Of a DNA stretch of 64,000 nucleotides, positions 35,375-47,700 are shown piece by piece (within the stretch, counting starts at the first letter, position 1; the number at the start of each line of letters is the position of its first letter). The position numbers were made by a program, and so were the translations under genes. The notes under the pieces are model-generated. The model was given only the letters and a program-made list of their open reading frames with translations. It was not told where the DNA came from and did no database searches. This DNA comes from Bin55 sp009840545 (GTDB taxonomy: Bacteria; Pseudomonadota; Gammaproteobacteria; Pseudomonadales; Azotimanducaceae): assembly GCA_965208815.1 (NCBI GenBank), contig OZ242357.1, forward strand, positions 3,224,001 to 3,288,000. The letters are read 5' to 3'.

Positions 35375-36711
35375 GGGCACCTCTATTAAAGCGTTTTTCG
35401 GACTGGCGAGTAGTCGTTTAGGGGAGAGAATCGCCGGAATCTTCGATATTCGTTTGATTTGGCCAAGTTGCGCGTCCCCTGTGCAGGCTTCAAGCCTGCT
35501 TTTTCGGTCCGGTGTCGGATTTCGGGCGCACTGAGGCACCGACGCTACCCAGGAGCGCTTTCGACCTCCACCAGATGGACCAGACGTCTCATGTTGTACA
35601 CGACGTGCTCCAAGAGGAGTTCCGAGCGGGCCCGCTTCAGACCCACGCCGCGGTGCTTGTCAACTTTCATGTCGTTGCGGATCGATCCGAAGACATGCTC
35701 CACCCGAGCCCGGGTCCTGGCGATCGACTTGTTGGCCTCCTCGCGAGCCTGTCTCAACGGCTCCCGCTCCTTTCTGGGAGCGCGGAACGCGAGGCACGGC
35801 ACGCGGTACCGTCCCTGGATGCCTTCGCGCAGCTCCTGCGAGTCGTAGCCTCGGTCGCCGTACACCGGACCCCGCTTCGGCACCTTGTCGAGAAGCCCCG
35901 CCGCCTCCTGGACGTCGTGCACGTTGGCCGGAGTCACCGAGCCGGCGCGGATCAGCTTGTGCCTCACGTCCACCACCACATGGCGCTTGTAGCCGAAGAA
36001 CGACTTCGAGCCCTTCCTCGTCCACTGCGCGTCGAGGTCCTTCTGCCGCCGCTTCGAAGGCTTCCATCGGGGCCTGCCGCCCCCGTCGATCGTCTCCCGC
36101 TCCTCCTTCTTCAGTCGCCGCACCGGAACCTCCACCACGCTGGCGTCGATCATGCAGCCGTCCTTCATCGCGAACCCCTTCTCCCGGGCGATCGCCTCCA
36201 TCTCCTCGAACACCTGGTCCATGACGCCCCGCCTCTCCAGAGCCTTGCGGTACTTGTGGATGGTCTTCGCGTCCGGACCCGTGCCCGGACTCAGTCCCAG
36301 AAACCGCACCACCCGCGCGTGATGGCGGCACAGATCCTCCAGAGCCTCGTCCGAAAGATCGCCCTTGGTCTTGCCCACCACCAGAACCTTGAACATCGAA
36401 ACCGCGTCCCACGAGGGACGACCCGGCCTCGCGTCGTGGCGCGTCCACGGCCACGCCCTCTCCAGGGTTTCCCGGAACCGCTCCCAGTCGAACAGACAAT
36501 CCATCTTCTCCAGATGCGTGTCCTTCGAACGCTCCAGCGAGGCAAACATGGACGAGTCGGGAAGCAGGTCGGCTTCGGAAGGTCGAACGGTGCGTGTCAT
36601 GCGAGAAAAGCAACGGTAGTTTGGAACAACCCCTATGTTAGCCCCAAAATGTTGCGTTCCTGCTGCAACACCGCAGACAATCGACAAAATCGTCAATTAA
36701 TAGACGTGCCC
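35375..36711 (-). mobile_element. IS5-type insertion sequence, copy 2 (1,337 bp)
   Basis: Inverted copy of the element at 11501-12837 with the same ends. The target duplication is CGTA (35371-35374 and 36712-36715). It interrupts the HEPN gene. Confidence 0.96.
35545..36600 (-). CDS. IS5-family DDE transposase (copy 2)
   Basis: A 351-residue protein identical to copy 1 except for at least one Arg to Lys change (AREKGFAMKDG). Catalytic residues are intact. Confidence 0.93.
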   Translation of the reverse strand: MTRTVRPSEADLLPDSSMFASLERSKDTHLEKMDCLFDWERFRETLERAWPWTRHDARPGRPSWDAVSMFKVLVVGKTKGDLSDEALEDLCRHHARVVRFLGLSPGTGPDAKTIHKYRKALERRGVMDQVFEEMEAIAREKGFAMKDGCMIDASVVEVPVRRLKKEERETIDGGGRPRWKPSKRRQKDLDAQWTRKGSKSFFGYKRHVVVDVRHKLIRAGSVTPANVHDVQEAAGLLDKVPKRGPVYGDRGYDSQELREGIQGRYRVPCLAFRAPRKEREPLRQAREEANKSIARTRARVEHVFGSIRNDMKVDKHRGVGLKRARSELLLEHVVYNMRRLVHLVEVESAPG

Positions 36712-37980
36712 CGTAATCTTGGCGTCTTTTTCATTGCTCATGCAGGCAGACAGTTGATTTAAGTGCCCCTCAAGCCGCTTGGATCCATTGGATAGTTTTA
36801 GGTCTGTTGTTCTGGCAATCCAATACTCTGCCGCACGAGGCACTGTAACGACCCCGTAACGCTCTCCACTGTAGTTGTATGGTTCCTTTTCTAGCTTGGG
36901 ACGTTCACGAACGAATCCGAGAATGAGGTGTCGCGCAATTCGAACTAGTCCGCGAAATGTGAGCTGGGTCTTGCCAGAGACCTTCAAGGTCTCACCTGTG
37001 ACTGCTCCCAATAAATGCATTTCTGAAAATTCTCGAAGTCGGTGGACGTAGCCGGATCGAAGTGAGTAGGCTTCCCGTAAAACGAGATCAAGATCCGATC
37101 TGCTTAACGGATATTGAATGCCTTCCGTTTCTTCTCTAAAGTAAGAAGGATTAAGATTTCGCTTGATGTACTCGCGGAACCTCGTCGAAGCTCCCGGTTT
37201 GTCAAACTCTAGCAACGTGTCTCTAATCTTGCGAGAGGTTTCCTCATCTGTGTTTTCTAGGATTTCGTCGAGTTTTGTTCGCTTTGCGGGGTCGTAGTCA
37301 GTCCACTCAATGGCGAAATCGTCGAATGAGTGAGCAAGCGATTCGATGGAGGCAACAAGCAATATGTAGGACAATTCCAAGTTAGCCGAAAGTTCCCGAA
37401 GTGCTGCGACGTAGGTGCGTATGGCTCGCATGACACGAATATAGGACTTACGTTCTAAATCGATCAAGTCTTTGATAAAAATCACAAATTTTTCAATTTC
37501 ATCATCGCTTATGACGATCTCCTGATCGAACACGCGAGGAACAAGGGCACTCAGTGGATAGCCAACAGCTGCTTTGCGTCTACCAGTTGTCAGCCCCAGT
37601 GTTTCTTCTGGGGAAACAGTACATGTCACATTCAATCCAAGTGACACTATTGCCGCAAAGTCGTAGATATACGGCTCTATTCCGCTCGATGCTATTACAC
37701 CTAGCGCAGGCGGGAGCTCCATAAACTCATCGAATTCATACACAAGCCCGCCATTGAGTCCCGAAATGAAGCTAGTAGGCAGTATGCGACCCGCTGCGGT
37801 TTCGATTGCATCTTCTTGCAAGATGAGCATATTTGAATTCATGAAGCCTCGGAGTTTATTACGTCGAGCTGGAGGCTGGGAGAACAATTTTCCGGATGCG
37901 ATCTGTAGCATTTCTACATATCCAAAGTGTTGAACAAGATTACTGGCGCACCACGACGTTAGCATGGAGCTTACAAGCAA

Positions 37981-38421
37981 AGACCATTTTCCATCAGAGC
38001 ATCGGAACTGATTTCATTCGGATGTGTGGCGGTTACGCAACTTTCTATTGCCTGCTACCGCTTGACTGAATACTCTACAACCGACTCACCGATAGACTAT
38101 GCAAGCACAAATCTCTTGAGCGGATCAGACCGGCTAATCCAATCGAATTGCTAATCAGGAACAACAGAGACAGTTGACGATCCATAGGCTGTTTACATTT
38201 CTTTTGCAGCACAGTGCTGCTTGAACAAGAGGAATCTCCACCGCTTCGCTTTAGTCCAATTGGCTTCCTACCGGATACCCTTATTCGCCACCTTTGCGTG
38301 CGTGATTACGAACGAAACGGACTAGTTCATTAGCTGTGTTTGATTCTTGTGGTTGGGCATTGCAAGCATTGCGACCAATCTAGTTTCGCTAAAGCAATTA
38401 CACTAGGAAGATGTCATCGGA
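37981..38421. other. Intergenic region between divergent genes
   Basis: No gene or clear RNA is seen. It separates the split HEPN gene (minus) from the CHAT-like gene (plus) and should hold both promoters. Confidence 0.4.
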
Positions 38422-38433
38422 GTGCTGCACTCT

Positions 38434-39111
38434 ATGAATAGCAAAGACAATGGTTATACCCACCTACTCTTGGACTTTCCGTCTGATCACGAAGTTGAAG
38501 ACAGCTTGCCTACTGAGTGTGATGTGATTAGGTCGGTAGTTTCAAATCGAGGAGAAGATGGGAAGGTGAAACATGTTCGCGCTACCCGTTTTGAGGCACT
38601 TCAAAAGAAGTGTCCGAGACATCCGTATGAGCACGTTGGCTTTGTTCATGTTGCTGGACACGCCGATGAACGAGGGTTAGGGCTCATTGGAGATGCCATC
38701 GGTTGGTGCGAACTCGCTGATGTCTTGAAAGATTATTGTGCTCCCCTAGCTTGCGACCAGCAAAGAGTATTGTGTCTTTCCTGTTGCAGTTCCGCGATGG
38801 GAGTGAAGAAGCTGCAATCGATTCTGTCGGATTGGTTTTCGGGATACTATTATTTTTCTAAAGAGGAAGTTAATTTTGCAGACTCGATTGCTGCATGGTC
38901 TTTGTTCTATCTCCAAAAAGACGCAGAGGCTCCCATGAGCAAGTTGTGGACGGAGAATAACGAAGGCGAACGGCAGAATGTGAACACTTCCGATTTGATC
39001 AACTCAGCAATTCCTGCTGCAGGCTTCCGTCACAAGAAAGGACTGAACCAAGTCAAGCAAGTGAAACCGAAACGAACTCGGCGAAAGAAAGTGAGAAAGC
39101 AAGCGGATTGA
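38434..39111 (+). CDS. Compact CHAT-like (caspase-fold) protein
   Basis: A 225-residue protein; ATG 38434 is preceded by GGAG at a good distance. The core reads EHVGFVHVAGHADERGLGLI with His76, then QQRVLCLSCCSSAMGVKK with Cys118 at the position of the C in the CHAT motif LSxC. A strand-helix unit lies between them (IGWCELADVLKDY). The His and Cys dyad and the 'hxxGHa...LSxC' layout match CHAT/caspase-like proteases, which in bacteria often act as activated proteases in immunity. The C-terminus is a very basic tail (KRTRRKKVRKQAD), which may bind nucleic acid. No partner such as a STAND, gasdermin or TPR-CHAT companion is evident. Confidence 0.68.
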   Translation: MNSKDNGYTHLLLDFPSDHEVEDSLPTECDVIRSVVSNRGEDGKVKHVRATRFEALQKKCPRHPYEHVGFVHVAGHADERGLGLIGDAIGWCELADVLKDYCAPLACDQQRVLCLSCCSSAMGVKKLQSILSDWFSGYYYFSKEEVNFADSIAAWSLFYLQKDAEAPMSKLWTENNEGERQNVNTSDLINSAIPAAGFRHKKGLNQVKQVKPKRTRRKKVRKQAD

Positions 39112-39618
39112 CAGGTGCTTGCATGTATTGATGATTGAGGCTTTGTATGCCAGTGTCGACCAAGTTACAGATGTGGCCCAAATGTAGAGGATGTCCTCAA
39201 AATGGCTGATTTTGCCAATTTGATCACGTAGATGCGACGGCAAGAGTACTACAGCTTCGATCCAATCGAGATGGTATTCGGTCGCGCAGAAGGTATTCTC
39301 AAGAATGCCGCGAACTGTGATGCAACATTCAAGTTTCTTCCGAAAAGCAGGGTCAATGTGCAAGTCTCGATCCCTGTCAAGTCCAAAGACTTCCTTAAGG
39401 ACAGCGAATCTCTCCTTGCGGTCAAAGGAACGGAGATGGTCAATCAGCTTACTTACAAGATGTTCTTGCTGCGGTTTTGGAAGGAAGAGGTTAGAAAACG
39501 CTAGCCTTGCGCACTACATTCACTTTGCGTGAATTGGATCTACCTCGCTGCGCTTGATTGTGAATTACTTTAGTACTAGCCAATCAACAGAACCGGTTCT
39601 TTTCAGTTGGGAGACATC
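39112..39618. other. Ambiguous coding on both strands
   Basis: A + frame (39232-39504) and two minus frames (within 39004-39443) overlap. The minus frames joined by a shift read SLDLTGIETCTLTLLFGRNL and VRGILENTFCATEYHLDWIE. None is recognised, so I leave the region unassigned. Confidence 0.3.
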
Positions 39619-40209
39619 ATGGAGGGCTTTTTGGGTAACAGGAGAGTGGAGCAGATTGTTTGTGAGGCATTCGGTGATGTATGCGGACACCTCCCTGATT
39701 CCAATCCCTGTCGGTCTCGTGCATTCGTCAGAGAGATGGCATCAAGATTTCAACGACACGCAGAAAAATGGAATGCGCACGCCAAAACAAGCTTTGCACG
39801 GCGCATTGGTGGAGGTGGCGAAGTGGGCTATGACATAAGTGTCGATGTGATGAGGGATAAGGTGGTGGCAACAAGCGTCTTGCAGTTGGAGTCAGAGTTC
39901 GCGGCTACTTTGCCCAAGAATGGGAAGGTCAAATTGAGCAGGACCGAGCTTTACAAAGACTTCAACAAACTAGTGCGTGGTTGCGCACACACACGCATCA
40001 TGTTGACAAGTATGGAGTGGTACAGTCGTTGTATTCATCGCAAGAAAGTTCAATGCGACTTCGCATTTGGCATGCGCGATCAGGACTGCGAGTTTTTCCT
40101 AGTCTATGTTCCATTTCCAAAGTATTGGGATCAGTGTTCGACTCAAGACATTCGTTTCTTCAAACTAATGGGTAGGGAATTTCACGAGCTACCTAGTCTT
40201 CCAGCGTAG
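39619..40209 (+). CDS. Unrecognised protein (196 aa)
   Basis: ATG 39619 has GGGAG six bases upstream. The protein starts MEGFLGNRRVEQIVCEAFGD and contains mixed strands and helices (YDISVDVMRDKVVATSVLQL, KVQCDFAFGMRDQDCEFFLV). It has no signal peptide or membrane segment. The alternation would suit a restriction-like or nucleic-acid-binding fold, but no motif is decisive. Confidence 0.5.
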   Translation: MEGFLGNRRVEQIVCEAFGDVCGHLPDSNPCRSRAFVREMASRFQRHAEKWNAHAKTSFARRIGGGGEVGYDISVDVMRDKVVATSVLQLESEFAATLPKNGKVKLSRTELYKDFNKLVRGCAHTRIMLTSMEWYSRCIHRKKVQCDFAFGMRDQDCEFFLVYVPFPKYWDQCSTQDIRFFKLMGREFHELPSLPA

Positions 40210-41762
40210 GAACCAAGTTCTGTGAGAATGATCTGGATTCGAGTCGAAATACAACCTATAAGTCGGTCGAACAGATTCCGGGCTTGATTAAATCCTCCCT
40301 TTGATTGTGTCTAAAAGGTAGGTCCGGTCCATTCATTCAAGAAAAACCGACCGAGATTCCTCTAAACCCAGCCTCTTGGGTTGTGTTGGATCAAGAAGCA
40401 GTTGAACTTTCGGAGGATGTTCGGTGCTTCCGAATGCATTATGCGTCTGAAGCTCTTCTTGCCATTTGCATGGGTCGCATAGTTGAGTGGTCTCCCTCGA
40501 AGACACGAATCAGACATTTCCAAGATCCAACAGGACAGGTGATAAGAGAATAGGGCTAATGCCTGCCCACGCTTGTGCCACGCGTGGGCAATCAAGGGAC
40601 GAGATATCGAAAGGCAAGAAACTGCAATTGATCGTTTCCTGTGTGTGTTCGGTTGTTGCATTCAAACTCAATCTGATCATGAGAGGTTTCGAACTCGAGA
40701 CGAAAGGGTCCTTGCATAGAAAACGAACTTCTCTACGGGCTGACTCATCAAGACCAGGACAATGGAAAGGTGTTTCGTGCTTCGTTCGAGGTTGAAGTGA
40801 TTTGGGCTGGAAGTGATTGCGACTGGGCAGGATGCTGGATTGGATGGAGTAGGGGACTGTGAGTCGTTGCGAGGAACTCACACTACACGCGGAATGCTGT
40901 GGTCTGTCAACTAATGTCGATTCTCAAGGGAGAAGCGCAATCTTCGAGTCTATAAACGCATTCGAATCAAGAGTGCGTGATTTCGGCAGCGATGGTGTGA
41001 AGGTGAAACGAGTTAGAGTTCAGTACGGAATGAGACTGGCGTTGGATGTTGGGCGGAGATTGAAGAAAAGAATTGCGCGACTGCGGAATTCTTCGGGAGA
41101 TGTAGGTCTTCGAGGGTTGAATGTGTTTGTCGTCAATGGTGAACGGTTAGGCGATGGTTTCGAGCAATGCATGGAAATCGGTTCTTGAAGGATCGGTTCA
41201 AGTCTGAAGAACTCTAATCGCAATGTGGCTGCGTTGATCGGAAAACTACGGGTGTCTGTAGTGCAGGTATTGTGTGGCTGTCCGGTCCTCGTGAACGATG
41301 GCGAATTAAGGTTGCAAAATTTCTGTTGAAGAGTAGAGCAAGTTCTCTTCCTCTTGTGTTCCTGGTGGCCGGGGCTGGTCGTTGGTGGACCAAAGGCCAG
41401 TTGCTGCAGTTAGAACAAGTTAGGATTCGATTACGCAATGCCGTTGATAAGGAAAAGACAGGGTTTGATTCCATTAATTGGCCATCGCCCTACAGTCTTG
41501 ATCCGACCGCGGATCGAATCTGAATTGAACGGGAATGTCCCAAAGATTAAACGGCTGCAACCCATGGTCAATCCGGACGAGCAACTCGAACATAGTGTGG
41601 ACAACTCCATCACGAAGCCGACGGCTCGTTCCTCCGACTTTGTCTCCCTGTAGTAGGCATTGGAAAGCTCCTAACGTCATTTGGCAAATTCAGCAGTTCG
41701 AGACTGATCAGTTACATCGACGTTCTACATTGGGAATTGAACTACCAAGATCGCTGTTTCAA
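40210..41762. other. Long stretch with only gene fragments
   Basis: Several short + strand frames occur. The most protein-like is 40305-40553, which reads PLNPASWVVLDQEAVELSED and YASEALLAICMGRIVEW and may be a C-terminal piece of a DUF2971-like protein. Others near 40859-41188 and 41272-41523 look decayed. No RNA gene, repeat or IS end was recognised. Confidence 0.35.
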
Positions 41763-44700
41763 TCAACTGTCTTCTTCCTCTTGCATCACATTGCTTGAGT
41801 AATGGCCAGTTTCGTCATCAATGACGAATTCACCAACTAATCTATATTGATCGAAATCCTCGGGATCGTACGGACACAACTCTCCTGTTGTCTTCGTGGA
41901 ATCTATGTCCGACCAATCCTCCTCCTCGTTGGTTCTCTTCTGCCACTTTGATTCCTTTACGGTGTACTTGACTCCGTTCAAGGTCATGTTCTGAACTGTT
42001 GTGCACTCGGTGATCGTGAGAACGTCCAATGTGACTTCCCCAGGTGCAACGGTAAGACTATCCAAACGGGAATAGATCACAGATCCGAAGAAGTTGCTCG
42101 CATATTCACGAGTCTCCCCCGCAATGGTTATGTTCGCCACTATGCGATATTCTTTTGATTCGCTAGATGCAAGCGAGCACAATTGACCCTCCTCGCTAGT
42201 ACCATCAATGTCCGTCCACGGGGATCCAACGTCCCGTTGCTGCCACCTTGAGTCTACGAGTGTGTAGCTAACGTCATCGACGGTCCACTCGGAAGTTGAA
42301 ATGCAACCATCTTCCACGGTTTCGGTCGCGAACTGAATCGTATTGTCTGCCGCACGGATGAGATCCAATCGACGAACTCTCAACGACAATTCCGAGTCCA
42401 AGTCGGTAATCTCATTACCGATGCGTTCGAAGATGAGAATTCCATGGTCAAATGTAGAAGCATAAATGTGCCTGCCATCGGGGCTTGCCACTACAGGATC
42501 CGAATTTGTCACCCGATAGCGAGGCACTAGGCGTCCGAACCGATCCCGAATCTTTTTGGAATATCCAGCATTTACGAAATAGTCGCGCACAAATATCTCG
42601 TTCGAATCGGGCACAAATTCGACGACGTACGCCCCCGTGCTGCATAGGACATCTGCCGCGTAAGAGCTTGCTCGCGGGAGAACGATATGACACTCCGATA
42701 GTCTCAGGTCATTTATTCGGGCGCTCGCGACTTCGGTTACATCGAAGTCCTCCGTATCAACCGAATAGACTCTGAAATTAGTCTCCGACCATGCATTGCG
42801 GTCTGCTGAATACAGGAATTCATCGCCTTCTGAGGAGGCAAATAGCAAGTCGTACCAGATAGACAAGTCGAGAGAGTCCGACACTTGCCGATATACGCCA
42901 CTGCCAAGCTCTCGCTGCATAAGCGCGATGTCGCCATAGCGCCATCGGTACCAGACACTACCTTCTTTAGATGGATAAACGGCCCAGCTTCGAGGTGAGA
43001 GACTGTCCACGTATTCGATTGCGCCGGAAGAGTTGAACTTATACACGGCTTGCGTTTCAATCATGGACTTGTAGAGGTAGTCACCACTATTGCCGAGAAA
43101 CAATGCTGGACTACCGCGGTAATTTACGCTATCGTGTGGACCGACACCGTACATAACCTGTTCCAAATCTAGTTCCATCGAATCACTCGACTCGGACGTG
43201 AACGTCCACCATGTGTCTTGATTATTTGCGTACAAGCGTTCGCGATAGGGATCCCACAACAAGTAGCTATTCCCCTCAATGTCGTCGATTTCCTGATGGA
43301 AAGACAGTTCACCCGTGTCTCTAGCACGAGTGAACGAAATTGCTCCAACATCGGTGGAAACGACCAACAGTGCGCCATCCATAGACATTTCAAGCGCTGC
43401 GGGTTCACCCATCGAGACGATATTGCCAGACGCGTCACGGCGACCATCAGAAACGCGGCCAAGATATCGTAGCCAATTTGGCGGATCCGTTGGTTCCCAG
43501 TTCATCGTGAAACTCGAAGCAGAGTGTGGACTCGCGTTGCCTATTCGCAGATGCAGTTCAGAACCTTCTTCGGCATAGACAATGATCTCAACTCCTTCTC
43601 CCTGGAGTCCTATCGAACGTGATGCGATGACGAACTCCAGCTCCCCATCCTCACCCGCACTCTTGAAGGCGGACAGTATGTAGCCTAAGTTAGCTTCGTC
43701 GATCCAAAACCTTATCCATCCCGTTTGTGGGACTTCGTAGGTGTACCAAAGCGAGGAGTGGCCTAAGTGTAGAAGACCATCGGACTCTGTGGTGGCGAAT
43801 TGACCAGATCCTTTGATTTGGCCCGTTACATCGCTGATTCTTGTACCGTCGGTGACAAGGTCATTCTCGGGCGTTCTGCCCCAGAATAGAGTGCCACCCG
43901 AATTGTACCTGCTGTACGAGTAACCCACGCTGTCTCTTGGTTTCCGACCCACCGAAAACACATACTCTTCATCTTGGGTTGCATCGAACACGAACTCGCG
44001 CGAGCCCGACGTGTTCATGTCGGTCGACACTTCCTGCAACTCCTCCAATGAGTCGCCGGTGTACGCCCCAATGAGGAAGTCACTGCGCTGCCAATACCAA
44101 GTGAATTTTCCGTCTGATGGAGCGTTCCATTTCCGCCAACCGGTCTGGATGCCGGTGGAGAGAGGTTCATGAGGTTCGACGCCATAGCTGCTCGACGTGG
44201 AAACTTGAGCACTGCCACTCTCTCGGCTTTGCAGCGAGCTTCTGTCGCCAAATAGATCTTGTCCATTCGATGAATCATCAGTTTTTTCCCACTTCAGTTC
44301 ATCAAACTTCCAACCACCAGAATATGCATCGGGAGACGCAATCATAATGTGATAAGTCTCGCCGGCACTGGCAGCCACAGAGACAGGTTGGCCGGGCGGA
44401 GCAATGCCCGAAACCATTCTTAAATCGCTGACACTGTTTCCAGAAAAAACCAGGACGTGGATGACTTGGGCATCTAGTGCTTGAAACTCCCATCGACCGT
44501 CTTCTGGCGCGGTCCAACGATACCAGACGCTCGCAGCAAGTTGTCCGTAGGTTTCGCCCGGTTCGATTGTTGCACCTAGATTGTGTCCTGACACGTCACC
44601 AGTTTCACCATCAAGCGTGATAGCGTTGGCAAAGTCGTCGTTGGGTGGCCGTTCCCCCGTATGCCAATTCAACGTCATGGGAATCGACTTGTGCGCATTG

Positions 44701-47700
44701 CTAACCCGTACGCGATACTCGCGATTCTCCTCGGCAAAGAATTGAACGGACCATTTAGCCGATGAGAGGCGCTTTACCCGAGCGATGCCGCAACAGTTGT
44801 CGGTACTTTGAAAGACATCTATCGAGGGATAGGAGTCGATGACGTACCAGTCGGGTAGGGATCCCCTTGGAGCGGCTAGAAATGTGGCCAAACCAGAGGT
44901 TTCGGCCGTCCATTCGAACCAAACCGATCGGGCTGGTCGCTGTCCTTGCGATCTTTGTATGGACTCACCGCTCTCCGAAGATGTCAACAACGTATCGATT
45001 TCAATTGCCCCCATCGGTTCATCCAATGATGTCGCCGACTCGAAAGAGTCGTTGAGCGGAGGCTGCGGTACATCCTCGGTATCAACATCCGCATCGGATT
45101 CTTTGAATACGATGGAGGTATTGGCCGCCTCGGCGTTCCAAGCCGTAGCGGTGAGAAATATTTGTATTGGTTCTTCACTCAACGAAGCCAGTCGGAGGAG
45201 AACGCGCTGCTCCTCCCCTTGGGCGACTTCGCCTAAAGCAATGCTTCTTTGGCCTTCAAATTTGATTCCCACGCCATCCTCTCTCGAGCTAAGTCCAGCG
45301 AAGGTTCCTTGCAAGTGACGCGAGGTGGACGTCATGTAGCCGATGGATTCACACGGCTCGTCGTCCATGTTGCGGCAATCTATGTGGAGCCGCGTGCCCG
45401 CTGCCACATATGCGTTGGTGGAGACAGTCAGCTCGACCTCATGATCGTGGGATTCTCCGGACTCAACTTCGTAGACTTCTTTCTCGGCTGTCACGCTCAG
45501 TTGCGGTGTCGAGTCGCCGCGAATTATGTTCCACGCAACCGCCGCTCGTGGCGCTTCGGTATAGACTCGATGAGCGGCAATTTTGACTCGATACGTACCG
45601 GGCTCGGGGTTGCGGACAATTACCCACTCCACGTTGTCTATCTTGGATTCTGACGAGTACTCGCCGCACGAAACAGAACCACAGTCGGCCTGATAGTCGA
45701 TCCAAAGATCGAGGTCGTTGAGCACCGAGCTTGCAATTGTGTCCGCAGGAGGCTCGTCCCATGTCATTACTACATCAAGACGAGATGCGCCTTCTGGAAC
45801 TTCGACGTCCTGATAGGCATACGTGTCGTCTTCCATCGTTACCGTGGCACCGGAACCCTCCCATCCATCCGCACTATCGTTGTTCAGAATGCTGGTTCGA
45901 GCTGAAACCAATCCCATTCCGTATTGAGCTTGAATCGACCCCGGTCCGTTGGTATTGTCGCGGGGAAACACGTCCTCCGACTGGAACCAGGCATCGGGCT
46001 TGATCGCACTGGCCATGAGACGCGCTCGCACCAATGCCGGCTGTTCCCGATGCTCGGGAGCGGCATCCATGAGCAACGCAGCCACTCCTGCGACGACGGG
46101 AGAAGACATGCTCGTTCCGCTGAGTCTGACGTAGGTATCGTAGTTGCCATCGCCTTCGGCGGAATAGACATGAAAGCCCGTACCCACGATGGAGGGCAAA
46201 AGACGACCGTCGGCGGTAGGTCCGAGACTGCTAAAACTCGCAAGTTCGCCCGAATCCTGCGCCGCGCCGACCGCAAGAGAATTTTTGGCGGCAGCATAGT
46301 TTGAAAAGCCATGTATGTTGCTGTTGGAATTCGATACCACATAAAGTTGGCGGTGCGACCAGGTTATCGAGTCAAGCTTGCGCGGTCCTGTTGACTTGCC
46401 ATCCCATCTAAGACTGGTGCCCGATAGGCTCATATTTACGATTAGTGGTTTGATCTCGTCGCTTGACCATCCTTCGTTCGGGCATGAACTTGGTTGCGCC
46501 AGAAAATCCATACCTCGAGTGATACCCAAGGTACTCCCAGAACCAAACGTAGACAGGACTTTCGCGAATCGAATGTGCTCGACACCTGGTGCCATGCCCG
46601 CGAATCGAGGTTCAAAATACCCATTGCCCGAGACGGTTCCGGTGACATGACTGCCGTGACCTTGTTGATCAATCCAGAGATCGTGATCTTCACCTTCAAT
46701 GAAATTCGCACCACAAATGCTCTTCCTCATCGACGAGATGTCGATGTGGTTCGTGTTAAGACCGGTATCCATCACTGCAATCGGAGTGCTTAGTCCGCTA
46801 GTACCCGTGTACACACCCGATGCGTTTCCTACCTTCCTTAGAGCATCCACACCCATCGCGGGTACGGCAGTGTCGTGGGAGGCGGTTACGACACCAATTT
46901 TTTCGATAGCTTGTACAAAATCCAGTTGGGACACGGAGTGCAGTTGATTGTGCTGGATTACAGCGGCAAAGGTCCGAATCTCCCGATCGAAGTGTCCGAC
47001 AACAACACCGTGCTTCTCCAGTTCGCTCCGGAATGTGTCCTCCCTATCGGACGACATTACCGTCACGAAAACAGGTGTACGCGTGGATGCAACGGAGTTT
47101 CGTGCTTCCTTCGCCAAGTTCGGTTCCACTTTGAGACTTGGTGGCTGCGCACCGAGACCGACCACCCAATTCAACTTTTCAATAGCTTCCAATTTCTGAC
47201 GATCACCAGGCAGTGTCAGTCGAATGAGGTTTCCACTTGACCCCAATACAGAGACGTTGAATTCAGTCAGTGCCTCTCGAATGGCATCTAATCTCATCGG
47301 ATGGCCAATCTGACCCAAACCGAACGTCCACTTTCTGCCTGCTTGCTCAGCTTGAGCTACGATGGCGTCAATTCCATAATCGGCATCTAGCCAGTCAATG
47401 GAGTCCGAATCAGCTTTCGATGGAATACTTGGAGCTGAAGAATCACTTAGGGATTCTGTGGCCATTCCGATGGAAGCAGCAACTGTCGTGTAGTTTGGGC
47501 TGAGATAAAGCGTTGTTACGGACTCGTCAGCGACTGATCCTGTTTCGCTGTACTTTTGCCCGATGGGTGCGCCAATTACCAATGGTTCACTATCCTTTGG
47601 ACTGTAGTTGGTGATTTCCTCGATCAGCAACTGACTGATCTTATCCGAGAACTCACTTGATTCAGGGCCGTCTGATTGAGTTATCAACCAAACTGCGACG

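Larger units (their letters stand above)
34849..37965 (-). pseudogene. HEPN-domain gene split by IS5-type copy 2
   Basis: The frame from ATG 37965 runs into the element after KDAKIT. Removing the 1,337-bp element and one CGTA duplication restores a single frame that continues DISPMLLVAEQLMKTGNMES and on to 34849, giving 591 residues. Near residues 303-308 is RSGYVH in AYSLRSGYVHRLREF, an Rx4H motif following a helical bundle (YILLVASIESLAHSFDDFAI), as in ApeA-like HEPN proteins. HEPN domains are usually RNases in defence or toxin systems. The C-terminal 170 residues are helical and have no match. The original gene was intact at the time of insertion. Confidence 0.72.
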
